Positions 1 through 7,205 of a DNA stretch of 64,000 bases are shown here, piece by piece (position 1 is the stretch's first letter; each line of letters starts with the position of its first letter). A program made the translations under genes and the position numbers. Source of the stretch: Nocardioides mesophilus. GTDB taxonomy: Bacteria; Actinomycetota; Actinomycetes; Propionibacteriales; Nocardioidaceae. Location: contig NZ_CP060713.1 in assembly GCF_014395785.1 (NCBI RefSeq), positions 1,702,501 through 1,766,500 on the forward strand, given 5' to 3'. The notes beneath the pieces were generated by a model. It had not been told where the DNA came from, ran no database searches, and saw nothing but the letters and a program-made list of their open reading frames with translations.

Positions 1-640
1 CCAGCGAGGCCAGGTCGATGCCGAGGTCCTTGGCGAGCTTGCGGACCGGGGGCTTGGCGAGCACCCGGGTGGCGGCCGGACCGGCAGCCGGCGCGGCCGC
101 GGGGGTCGCGGGGACGGCGGGCTCGTCGGCCTCGACGACCTCGGAGGACTCCGCGCCGCCCTGGCCGAACGCCCCCTGCACCTGCAGCTGCGCAGCGGCG
201 CCGGCCTCCGAGGACGGCGACGCGCCGCCGCGGCGCGGCCGGCGGTGCGCGGCGCCCTCACGCGGGCCGTAGCCGACCAGCGTCTGGTTCTCGCCGCCAC
301 CGGTGGCGGCCGGGTTCGACATGTCGATCTCGCCGAGCGGGGCGCCCGCGGCCGCCGGGGTCACGTCTGCCGGCGGCGTCGCACCCGCGGTCTCCGGGGC
401 TTCGCTGCCGTCGCTGATCCGGATGATCGGGGTGCCGACCGCGACGGTCTCCCCCTCGGGGACCAGCAGCGCGGCGATGGTGCCGGCGTACGGCGAGGGC
501 AGCTCGACCAGGGACTTGGCGGTCTCGATCTCCACGACGATGTCGTTGATCTTGATGACGTCGCCGACCTTCACCTTCCAGGTGACGATCTCGGCCTCGG
601 TCAGGCCCTCACCGACGTCGGGCAGCTTGTACTCGTTCAC
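1..640 (-). CDS. bkdC: Dihydrolipoamide acyltransferase E2 (5' part; cut by window edge)
   Basis: E2 core of a 2-oxoacid dehydrogenase complex; it carries acyl groups from E1 to CoA on a lipoyl arm. The GTG start at 640 follows AAGGAGAG by a short gap and opens with NEYKLPDVGEGL. A lipoyl domain covers residues 1-80, with the lipoylated Lys at about 42 in EIETAKSLVE. A long Ala/Pro linker follows, and the beginning of an E1/E3-binding domain (KPPVRKLAKDLGIDL) lies at the window edge. The catalytic acyltransferase domain is outside the window. It is the third gene of the operon behind E1 alpha and E1 beta. Whether the complex uses branched-chain 2-oxoacids or pyruvate cannot be told from this part; the actinobacterial three-gene E1a-E1b-E2 order favours the branched-chain type. 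Confidence 0.9.
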   Translation of the reverse strand, partial: MNEYKLPDVGEGLTEAEIVTWKVKVGDVIKINDIVVEIETAKSLVELPSPYAGTIAALLVPEGETVAVGTPIIRISDGSEAPETAGATPPADVTPAAAGAPLGEIDMSNPAATGGGENQTLVGYGPREGAAHRRPRRGGASPSSEAGAAAQLQVQGAFGQGGAESSEVVEADEPAVPATPAAAPAAGPAATRVLAKPPVRKLAKDLGIDLASL

Positions 641-688
641 GCGTCTCTCCTTGGAACGTGGTCCCGACGAGCGCGACCACCCGGGGGT

Positions 689-1672
689 TCAGTAGGCCAG
701 CGAGCGGTCGACGGCGTCCAGGACGCGGTCGAGGTCGGGGAGCCACTCCTCCTCGATGCGGCTGGGAGGGTACGGCGTGTCGAAGCCGCCCACCCGCAGC
801 ACCGGGGCCTCGAGGGAGTAGAAGCACTCCTCGGTGATCCGCGCCGCGACCTCCGCACCCATGCCGAGGTTGACGTGCGCTTCGTGGGCGATGACCGCGC
901 GGCCGGTCTTGCGGACCGACTCCAGGACCGGGCCCATGTCGAGCGGGGACAGCGTGCGCAGGTCGATCACCTCGACGCTCTGGCCGTCGCCGGCGGCGGC
1001 CTCGGCGCTCTGCAGGCAGGTCTTCACCATCGGGCCGTAGGCCAGCAGCGTCAGGTCGCTGCCCTGCCGCACCACACGGGAGCTGAACAGCGGGTCGGGC
1101 GTCGCGGTCTCGTCGAGCTCGGCCTTGTCGGCGTGGTACTGCCGCTTCGGCTCGAGGAAGATCACCGGGTCGTCGCAGGCGATGGCCTGCTGGATCATCC
1201 AGTAGCCGTCGACCGGGTTCGAGCAGGCCACGACCTTGAGGCCCGGGGTGTGCGCGAACTGCGCCTCGGGGCTCTCCGAGTGGTGCTCGACCGCGCCGAT
1301 GCCGCCGCCGAACGGGATCCGGATCACCAGCGGCATCTTGACCTTGCCCTGCGACCGGAAGTGGATCTTCGCGACCTGGCTGACGATCTGGTCGTAGGCC
1401 GGGTAGACGAAGCCGTCGAACTGGATCTCGCAGACCGGCCGGTAGCCCCGCATGGCCAGCCCGACCGCCGTGCCGATGATCCCGGACTCCGCGAGCGGGG
1501 AGTCGATGACCCGGTCCTCGCCGAAGTCCTTCTGCAGGCCGTCGGTGATCCGGAAGACGCCGCCGAGCTTGCCGACGTCCTCGCCCATGACGAGGACCTT
1601 CGGGTCGGCCTCCATCGCCTTGCGCAGCCCGCCGTTGAGGCCCTTGGCCAGGGTGATCTTCGAGGTGGCCAT
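689..1672 (-). CDS. bkdB: 2-oxoacid dehydrogenase E1 component, beta subunit
   Basis: Beta subunit (327 aa) of the thiamine-diphosphate-dependent E1 decarboxylase; with the alpha subunit it decarboxylates a 2-oxoacid and acylates the E2 lipoyl arm. It begins MATSKITLAKGLNGGLRKAM and shows the transketolase pyrimidine-binding domain (VLVMGEDVGKLGGVFRIT; DSPLAESGIIGTAVG) followed by a transketolase C-terminal domain (LLAYGPMVKTCLQSAE). The ATG overlaps the alpha-subunit stop by one base (TGATG), indicating translational coupling. Length is normal for the family. An open frame continues upstream into the alpha gene, but it is only a shadow. Confidence 0.93.
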   Translation of the reverse strand: MATSKITLAKGLNGGLRKAMEADPKVLVMGEDVGKLGGVFRITDGLQKDFGEDRVIDSPLAESGIIGTAVGLAMRGYRPVCEIQFDGFVYPAYDQIVSQVAKIHFRSQGKVKMPLVIRIPFGGGIGAVEHHSESPEAQFAHTPGLKVVACSNPVDGYWMIQQAIACDDPVIFLEPKRQYHADKAELDETATPDPLFSSRVVRQGSDLTLLAYGPMVKTCLQSAEAAAGDGQSVEVIDLRTLSPLDMGPVLESVRKTGRAVIAHEAHVNLGMGAEVAARITEECFYSLEAPVLRVGGFDTPYPPSRIEEEWLPDLDRVLDAVDRSLAY

Positions 1673-2847
1673 CAGTGCGCTCCTGCCGTGGTGTCGAAGC
1701 TGTCGAGGTAGGCCGCGAAGCCGTCGCGCTCGGCGGCCAGCTCGGCGGTCTGCTCGGCGTAGACGTAGTCGAAGGTGTCCAGGATCCGCGGCTCGGGCAG
1801 CGCCTTGCAGCCGGCGCGCAGGTGCTCGCCGAGCTTCTCTGCCTCGTCTTCGATCTCGTCGAAGAAGTCCTGGTCCACCAGCCCGTTGCGGGTCAGGTAG
1901 ACCTTCACCCGCTGGATCGGGTCCTTGAGCTTCCAGCTCTCCACGTCGGCCGAGAGCCGGTAGCGGGTGGGGTCGTCGGTGGTGGTGTGCGCACCCATCC
2001 GGTAGGTGTAGGCCTCCACGAGCGTGGGGCCCTGGCCGTCCCGGGCGCGCTGCAGGGCGGCCTGGGTGACGGCGTACGACGCGAGCACGTCGTTGCCGTC
2101 GACCCGGACGCCGGGGAAGCCGAAGCCGAGCGCCCGCTGGTAGAGCGGGATCCGGCTCTGCCGCTCGATCGGCTCGGAGATCGCCCACTGGTTGTTCTGG
2201 CAGAAGAACACCACCGGGGCGTTGTAGGACGCGGCGAAGATGAACGACTCGTTGACGTCGCCCTGGCTGCTCGCGCCGTCGCCGAAGTAGGCGACCACGG
2301 CCGCGTCGCGGTCCGCGTCGCCGGTGCCGACCACGCCGTCGCGCTGCAGGCCCATCGCGTAGCCGGTGGCGTGCAGCGTCTGCGCGCCGATCACGATCGT
2401 GTAGAGCCCGAAGTTGCCCTCGTTGGGGTCCCAGCCGCCCTGGTCGACGCCGCGGAACAGGCCGAGCAGCCGCAGCGGGTCGATGTCGCGGCACCAGGCG
2501 ACCCCGTGCTCGCGGTAGGTCGGGAAGACGAAGTCCTGCGGGCGGAGCGCGCGGCCGGAGCCGACCTGGGCGGCCTCCTGGCCGAGCAGCTGGGCCCAGA
2601 TGCCGAGCTCGCCGTGGCGCTGCAGCGCGGTGGCCTCGGTGTCGATGCGCCGGGTCAGCACCATGTCGCGGTAGAAGCCCTTGATCGCGTCGTCACCCAG
2701 GTCGAAGCTGAAGTCGGGGTGCTCGACCCGCTCGCCCTCGGGGGTCAGCAGCTGCACCAGCTCGGCCGAACCGAGCTCGTCGATGGCGGCCTGGGGGCCG
2801 CCGAAGTCACCGGCGGTGGAGGACCGGGGAACTGCGCTCTCGCTCAC
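1672..2847 (-). CDS. bkdA: 2-oxoacid dehydrogenase E1 component, alpha subunit
   Basis: Alpha subunit (391 aa) of the ThDP-dependent E1 enzyme. The ThDP/Mg motif is complete: GDG at residues 189-191 and NN at 218-219, with GASSQGDVNE between. GTG at 2847 was chosen because AAGGAG lies five bases before it; an in-frame GTG at 2853 would touch the ribosome-binding site. It is the first gene of the E1a-E1b-E2 operon, divergent from the EamA gene. The family includes pyruvate and branched-chain 2-oxoacid dehydrogenases; substrate is not decided by the sequence. Confidence 0.92.
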   Translation of the reverse strand: MSESAVPRSSTAGDFGGPQAAIDELGSAELVQLLTPEGERVEHPDFSFDLGDDAIKGFYRDMVLTRRIDTEATALQRHGELGIWAQLLGQEAAQVGSGRALRPQDFVFPTYREHGVAWCRDIDPLRLLGLFRGVDQGGWDPNEGNFGLYTIVIGAQTLHATGYAMGLQRDGVVGTGDADRDAAVVAYFGDGASSQGDVNESFIFAASYNAPVVFFCQNNQWAISEPIERQSRIPLYQRALGFGFPGVRVDGNDVLASYAVTQAALQRARDGQGPTLVEAYTYRMGAHTTTDDPTRYRLSADVESWKLKDPIQRVKVYLTRNGLVDQDFFDEIEDEAEKLGEHLRAGCKALPEPRILDTFDYVYAEQTAELAAERDGFAAYLDSFDTTAGAH

Positions 2848-3165
2848 GTGCACTCCTTCGTGTCGTCGGCGTCACGGGGTCTCCGCTGCCGGCTCAGGGA
2901 GCGGACGGCCGCCGCCGTCTCCTCGACGCGGGGGTGGTGCGTCGTGGTCCGGTGCCGGTCGTCGCTGTGACCGGTGCCACACCGACCGGCCTGGCCATAA
3001 GGTACCGGTCCTCGCGCGATGCTGGCCAATCGCCCCGCGGCTCGCCGATCGGAGCCCCGGCGCCGGGCGCTGCTGGCCGGATGTCGACGGGTTCCTGTCC
3101 GGAATCGGCGCGACCGGGGCGGCCCGCCGCCGTACGCTCTGACCGGCCGCAGAGGAGGAGACCCG
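2848..3165. promoter_or_regulatory. Divergent intergenic region, bkd operon / EamA exporter
   Basis: 318 bases between two outward-facing genes. For the right-hand gene a TACGCT -10-like hexamer is seen at 3133-3138, followed by AGGAGGAG at 3153-3160 and ATG at 3166. For the left-hand operon no convincing promoter was found; the only AT-richer spot is around 2995-3005 (CATAAGGTACC). Several ACCGGT-containing words between 2950 and 3010 could be regulator sites but are not clearly symmetrical. No small gene is convincing here. Confidence 0.4.
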
Positions 3166-4164
3166 ATGTCACAGCGCGTTCCCGGCACCGCCGGGGCCCC
3201 CGGCTTCGGCCTGGTGATGACCGCGCTGGTCGTCGTGTACGTCGTCTGGGGCTCGACCTACCTCGGGATCCGGATCGTGGTCGAGGAGGCGCCGCCGCTG
3301 ACCTCGATGGGGCTGCGCTACGCCACCGCCGGTGTGCTGCTCGGCGCCGTCCTCACCGTCCGCGGCGGGCTGCGGCGGCTGCGGCTGACCCGGCGGCAGG
3401 CGCTCGGCGCCGCCGCGCTCGGGCTGTTCCTGCCCGTCCTCGGCAACGGCATGGTCTCGGTGGCGGAGAACCTCGGGGCGCCCTCGGGGGTCACCGCGCT
3501 GCTGATCGCGATCGCGCCGCTGATCATCGTCGTCTTCCGGGTGGCCGAGGGCGACCGGCCGGGGCCGCTGACCCTGGCCGGAGTGCTGCTCGGCTTCGCC
3601 GGCCTGGCCGTGCTGGTCCTCCTCGGGCGCGGCGGCGCCGGCGACTTCCCGCTCGGCGCGGCGCTGCTGGTGCTCTTCGCCTCCTCGTGCTGGGCGCTCG
3701 GCTCCTACCTGCAGCCGCGGCTGCCGCTGCCCGAGGATGTCTTCGTGACCACCGTCTACGAGATGCTCTTCGGCGGCGCCATGCTCACCGTGCTGGGCTT
3801 CGTCTCCGGCGAGCGGTTCACCGGCGACTACAGCGCCCGGACCTGGCTGGCACTGGCCTACCTGGTGGTGTTCGGCTCGGTCGTCGCGTTCACCGCCTAC
3901 GTGTGGCTGCTCGACAGCGCGCCGATCTCGCTGGTCGCGACCTACGCCTACGTCAACCCCGTGGTCGCGGTCTTCCTGGGCTGGCTGGTGCTCTCCGAGG
4001 CGGTGACCGGGGCGGTGCTCGCCGGCGGCGCGATCGTGGTCCTCGCGGTGGCGCTGGTGATCACCGCGGAGCGGCCACGGCGTACCCCTGAGGTCGCCCT
4101 CGCCTCCTCCGGCGAGCCGCTGCCCGAGACCGCCGCGGACGGGGACCTCGAACCCACCGGATAG
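3166..4164 (+). CDS. EamA/DMT-family transporter
   Basis: Ten-helix inner-membrane exporter of the drug/metabolite transporter superfamily (332 aa), substrate unknown. Two EamA repeats are visible: the first opens VVVYVVWGSTYLGIRIVVEE, the second covers the region starting ALLVLFASSCWALGSYL. The C-terminal tail is hydrophilic and cytoplasmic. ATG at 3166 follows AGGAGGAG by five bases; longer upstream frames lack a ribosome-binding site and would add a basic, non-conserved extension. It is followed nine bases later by the SRPBCC gene. Confidence 0.88.
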   Translation: MSQRVPGTAGAPGFGLVMTALVVVYVVWGSTYLGIRIVVEEAPPLTSMGLRYATAGVLLGAVLTVRGGLRRLRLTRRQALGAAALGLFLPVLGNGMVSVAENLGAPSGVTALLIAIAPLIIVVFRVAEGDRPGPLTLAGVLLGFAGLAVLVLLGRGGAGDFPLGAALLVLFASSCWALGSYLQPRLPLPEDVFVTTVYEMLFGGAMLTVLGFVSGERFTGDYSARTWLALAYLVVFGSVVAFTAYVWLLDSAPISLVATYAYVNPVVAVFLGWLVLSEAVTGAVLAGGAIVVLAVALVITAERPRRTPEVALASSGEPLPETAADGDLEPTG

Positions 4165-4173
4165 GTTCGCTCC

Positions 4174-4659
4174 ATGAGCGAGCAGACCGTGGCGGCGACC
4201 ACCACCATCCACGCGGACCCGGCGGTGGTCTTCGCGATCGTCGCGGACCCGCACCAGCACCCCCGCATCGACGGCTCCGGCTCGCTGCAGGGCACCATCG
4301 ACGGCCCGGACCGGCTGGAGAAGGGGTCGGTCTTCCACGTCTCGATGAAGATGTTCGGGGTGCCCTACAAGATCACCAACAAGGTCGTCGAGCTCGAGCC
4401 GGAGCGGCGAATCGCCTGGCGGCACTTCGGCGGCCACCGCTGGCGCTACGAGCTCGAGCCGACCGCGGACGGCGGCACCCGGGTCACCGAGACGTTCGAC
4501 TACTCGCGCTACAACCGGCTGTGGCGCGGCGTCATCGAGGCGACCGGCTTCCCGGCCCGCAACCGGCGCGGCATCGAGCAGACGCTGGTCCGGCTCAAGG
4601 ACGCCGCCGAGGCCGACACCGCCGACCGGGCCTCCCGGCCGACCGACCCCACCCCCTGA
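4174..4659 (+). CDS. SRPBCC (START-like) family protein
   Basis: 161-aa single-domain protein of the polyketide cyclase/START-like fold. It opens with the typical strand VAATTTIHADPAVVFAIVAD and ends in the long C-terminal helix (RRGIEQTLVRLKDAAEA) that closes the hydrophobic cavity. It probably binds a small hydrophobic ligand; no catalytic residue can be named. A TAGGTT hexamer ends six bases before the ATG, so the mRNA may be leaderless. The stop codon is followed after two bases by a six-unit 32-bp repeat array. Confidence 0.82.
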   Translation: MSEQTVAATTTIHADPAVVFAIVADPHQHPRIDGSGSLQGTIDGPDRLEKGSVFHVSMKMFGVPYKITNKVVELEPERRIAWRHFGGHRWRYELEPTADGGTRVTETFDYSRYNRLWRGVIEATGFPARNRRGIEQTLVRLKDAAEADTADRASRPTDPTP

Positions 4660-4661
4660 CC

Positions 4662-4845
4662 GCCGAGTCGGCGCAACTGCAGCCCTGAACCCCGCCGAGT
4701 CGGCGCAACTGCAGCGCCGGACCCCGCCGAGTCGGCGCAACTGCAGCGCTGAACCCCGCCGAGTCGGCGCAACTGCAGCGCCGAACCCCGCCGAGTCGGC
4801 GCATCTGCAGCGCTGAACCCCGCCGAGTCGGCGCATCTGCAGCGC
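4662..4845 (+). repeat. 32-bp tandem repeat array 1 (six units)
   Basis: Six direct units start at 4662, 4694, 4726, 4758, 4790 and 4822, exactly 32 bases apart. Each begins GCCGAGTCGGC, then GCAWCTGCAGCG, then a YGRACCCC-like spacer. Units 1-4 read GCAACTGCAG and units 5-6 read GCATCTGCAG. The CGCCG-AGT-CGGCG core can form a 5-bp hairpin in RNA. The array starts two bases after the SRPBCC stop and points along that transcript. There are no variable spacers, so it is not CRISPR. Confidence 0.95.
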
Positions 4846-4899
4846 CGGCCGGCTGCGGCGCGACCGGGCCCCCGGCCTCCACCGATACGGTGTCGTGCC

Positions 4900-6810
4900 A
4901 TGAGCACTCCCGCCGAGCACACGGTCCGGACGAGGCCGGCCGATGCCCGTGACGCCGCCTTCGCGGCCCGGCTCGACGCGCTGTGGCCGGACGTGCTGCG
5001 CACCCTGCAGCCGTTGTACGGCGACCACGCCGACTTCCCCGGGCTGCTCGACCGGCTGCGCACCGTGCTGGCCACGGCCCACGCCGAGCGGTCCCCTCGA
5101 CTGCGGGCCCTCGACGAACGCCGGCTGGTCACGCCGGACTGGTTCCAGCGCACCGACATGCTCGGCTACGTCTGCTACACCGACCGGTTCGCCGGCACCC
5201 TCAGCGACCTGCCGGGGCGGATCGAGTACCTGCGCGAGCTCGGCGCCAGCTACCTCCACCTGATGCCGCTGCTGACCCCCCGGCAGGGACCCAACGACGG
5301 TGGCTACGCGGTGGCCGACTACCGCTCGGTCGACCCGCGGGTGGGGACCGTGGACGACCTGCGCGCCGTGGCCGACGCGCTGCACGAGGACGGCATCAGC
5401 CTGGTCCTCGACCTCGTGTGCAACCACACCGCCCGCGAGCACGAGTGGGCCACCAAGGCGATCGCCGGCGACCCGGCGTACCTCGCCTATTACCGCAGCT
5501 ATCCCGACCGCACCGAGCCCGACCGCTGGGAGCGGACGTTGCCCGAGGTCTTCCCCGACTTCGCGCCGGGCAACTTCACCTGGGTCCCCGAGCTCGACCG
5601 GTGGGTGTGGACCACGTTCAACGACTACCAGTGGGACCTCGACTACACGAACCCCGACGTGTTTGTGGAGATGCTGGAGGTGATCTGCTACCTCGCCAAC
5701 CTGGGCGTCGACGTGGTCCGGCTCGACGCGGTCGCGTTCATGTGGAAGCGGATGGGCACCAACTGCCAGAACCAGCCGGAGGTGCACCTGATCCTCCAGG
5801 CGTGGCGGGCGCTGAGCCGGGTCGTGGCGCCGGCCACCATCCTGCTGGCGGAGGCGATCGTGTCGCCTGAGGACCTGGTCGGCTACCTCGGGCAGGGCGA
5901 GGGGGCCGGCAAGGAGTGCGAGCTGGCCTACCACAACGTGCTGATGGTGACGCTGTGGAGCGCGCTCGCCGAGCAGAACGCTGTGCTGCTGACCAGCACC
6001 GTGCAGGCGATGCCGCAGATCCCGCCGAGCAGCGCCTGGCTGACCTACGCACGGCTGCACGACGACATCGGCTGGGCGATCACCGACGAGAACGCCGGGG
6101 CCGTCGGCCTGGACGCGTTCGCGCACCGGTCGTTCCTGTCCGACTTCTACTCCGGCGGCTTCCCCGGCAGCTTCGCCCGTGGCGCCGTCTTCCAGGAGAA
6201 CCCACGCACCGGAGACCGGCGGATCAGCGGCTCCCTCGCCTCGCTCGCCGGCCTCGAGGCGGCCCTGGAGGCCCGGGCGGGCGGCGACCCGCAGGGCGAG
6301 GAGCTGGTCGACGCCGCGGTCGCCCGGATCCTGCTGCTGCACCACCTGATCCTCACCTTCGGCGGGATCCCGCTGGTGAACATGGGCGACGAGATCGGGA
6401 TGTGCAACGACTGGTCCTACGCCGACGACCCCGACCACGCCGAGGACAACCGGTGGCTGCACCGTCCGCGGATGGACTGGGACGACGCCGTACGTCGTCA
6501 CGACCCGAGCACTGTGGAGGGCCGGATCTTCACGGAGCTGCGTCGGCTGGTCGCCCTGCGCGCCGCCACCCCGCAGCTGCACGCGCAGGCCCGGACCGAG
6601 GCGCTGTGGAGCGGCAACCCCCGGGTGTTCGCGCTGCTGCGCGACAGCGCCCGCGGGCAGGTCCTGGTCGTGGCGAACGTGTCACCGCACCCGACGACGT
6701 ACGACCTGCCGGACGGCTGGGGGTCGGTCATCGACCTGGTCAGCGACGAGCGGGCCGAGGGCTCGGCAGGGCTCCGGCCGTACCAGGTGCGCTGGCTGCG
6801 CCGCCTCTGA
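4900..6810 (+). CDS. ams: Amylosucrase (GH13_4)
   Basis: Glycoside hydrolase family 13 enzyme, 636 aa, the same length as characterised amylosucrases. It would transfer glucose from sucrose to an alpha-1,4-glucan, releasing fructose. The N-terminal helical region (1-85) is followed by the (beta/alpha)8 barrel. The catalytic Asp is at about 276 in VVRLDAVAF, the acid/base Glu at about 318 in ILLAEAI, and the transition-state Asp is in RLHDDIGW (388/389). The DLVCNHTA motif and the MGDEIGMCND segment are also present. No signal peptide, so it is cytoplasmic. A TACGGT box lies eight bases before the ATG. Sucrose hydrolase and trehalose synthase are alternatives within GH13, but HDDIGW favours amylosucrase. 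Confidence 0.85.
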   Translation: MSTPAEHTVRTRPADARDAAFAARLDALWPDVLRTLQPLYGDHADFPGLLDRLRTVLATAHAERSPRLRALDERRLVTPDWFQRTDMLGYVCYTDRFAGTLSDLPGRIEYLRELGASYLHLMPLLTPRQGPNDGGYAVADYRSVDPRVGTVDDLRAVADALHEDGISLVLDLVCNHTAREHEWATKAIAGDPAYLAYYRSYPDRTEPDRWERTLPEVFPDFAPGNFTWVPELDRWVWTTFNDYQWDLDYTNPDVFVEMLEVICYLANLGVDVVRLDAVAFMWKRMGTNCQNQPEVHLILQAWRALSRVVAPATILLAEAIVSPEDLVGYLGQGEGAGKECELAYHNVLMVTLWSALAEQNAVLLTSTVQAMPQIPPSSAWLTYARLHDDIGWAITDENAGAVGLDAFAHRSFLSDFYSGGFPGSFARGAVFQENPRTGDRRISGSLASLAGLEAALEARAGGDPQGEELVDAAVARILLLHHLILTFGGIPLVNMGDEIGMCNDWSYADDPDHAEDNRWLHRPRMDWDDAVRRHDPSTVEGRIFTELRRLVALRAATPQLHAQARTEALWSGNPRVFALLRDSARGQVLVVANVSPHPTTYDLPDGWGSVIDLVSDERAEGSAGLRPYQVRWLRRL

Positions 6811-6821
6811 CCCTCACCGCT

Positions 6822-6876
6822 GCCGAGTCGGCGCATCTGCAGCGCTCACCCCTGCCGAGTCGGCGCATCTGCAGCC
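6822..6876 (+). repeat. 32-bp tandem repeat array 2 (two units)
   Basis: Two units of the same 32-bp family start at 6822 and 6854 (GCCGAGTCGGCGCATCTGCAG in each, as GCCGAGTCGGC plus GCATCTGCAG). The array begins 11 bases after the amylosucrase stop and is co-oriented with that gene. Confidence 0.9.
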
Positions 6877-6938
6877 CGGGTGCGCCTCCGCTGACGCCGC
6901 CGATCCCGCCAGCAGCAGCCGAGGCACCTCTGCGGCGC

Positions 6939-7046
6939 CGTTGCTGCGGATTCGCTCCGGACCGGCAACAAACGCGCACCATGCGCCCTCGTTGCTGATT
7001 ATTCGCTCTGAAGCAGCAACGAAGGTGCACGGTGCGCTCTCGTTGC
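6939..7046. repeat. 51-bp tandem repeat, two copies plus a stub
   Basis: A second repeat family: copies at 6939-6989 and 6990-7040, with the first six bases of a third at 7041-7046. Each starts CGTTGCTG and ends GCGCNCT. The better copy contains an inverted repeat GTTGCTG ... CAGCAAC and an inner GCGCA/TGCGC-type pair. It lies between arrays 2 and 3, in the gap between the converging amylosucrase and ABC genes. Sequence identity between the copies is moderate (about 70 percent by eye). Confidence 0.75.
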
Positions 7047-7050
7047 GCGG

Positions 7051-7205
7051 CTGCAGACGCGCCGACTCGGCGGGGTCCAGCGCTGCAGACGCGCCGACTC
7101 GACGGGATCCAACGCTGCAGACGCGCCGACTCGGCGGGCCCCAACGCTGCAGACGCGCCGACTCGACAGGATCCAGCGCTGCAGACGCGCCGACTCGGCG
7201 GGGTC
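7051..7205 (-). repeat. 32-bp tandem repeat array 3 (five units)
   Basis: Five units start at 7051, 7083, 7115, 7147 and 7179 on the + strand; all read in the minus direction. Sense units are CGYCGAGTCGGCG followed upstream or downstream by the CTGCAG block. Two units carry GTCGAGTCGGC in place of GCCGAGTCGGC; the change gives a G-U pair in sense RNA. The array abuts the stop codon (7204-7206) of the minus-strand ABC gene and points along that transcript. Confidence 0.93.

Noticed and set aside
4662..4845. CRISPR array
   Set aside because: Period is 32 bp with no variable spacers; the whole unit repeats, and no cas gene is in the window.
3169..6582. 1137-codon minus-strand frame over EamA, SRPBCC and amylosucrase
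   Set aside because: No motif, and it covers three well-supported plus-strand genes and a repeat array; shadow frame.
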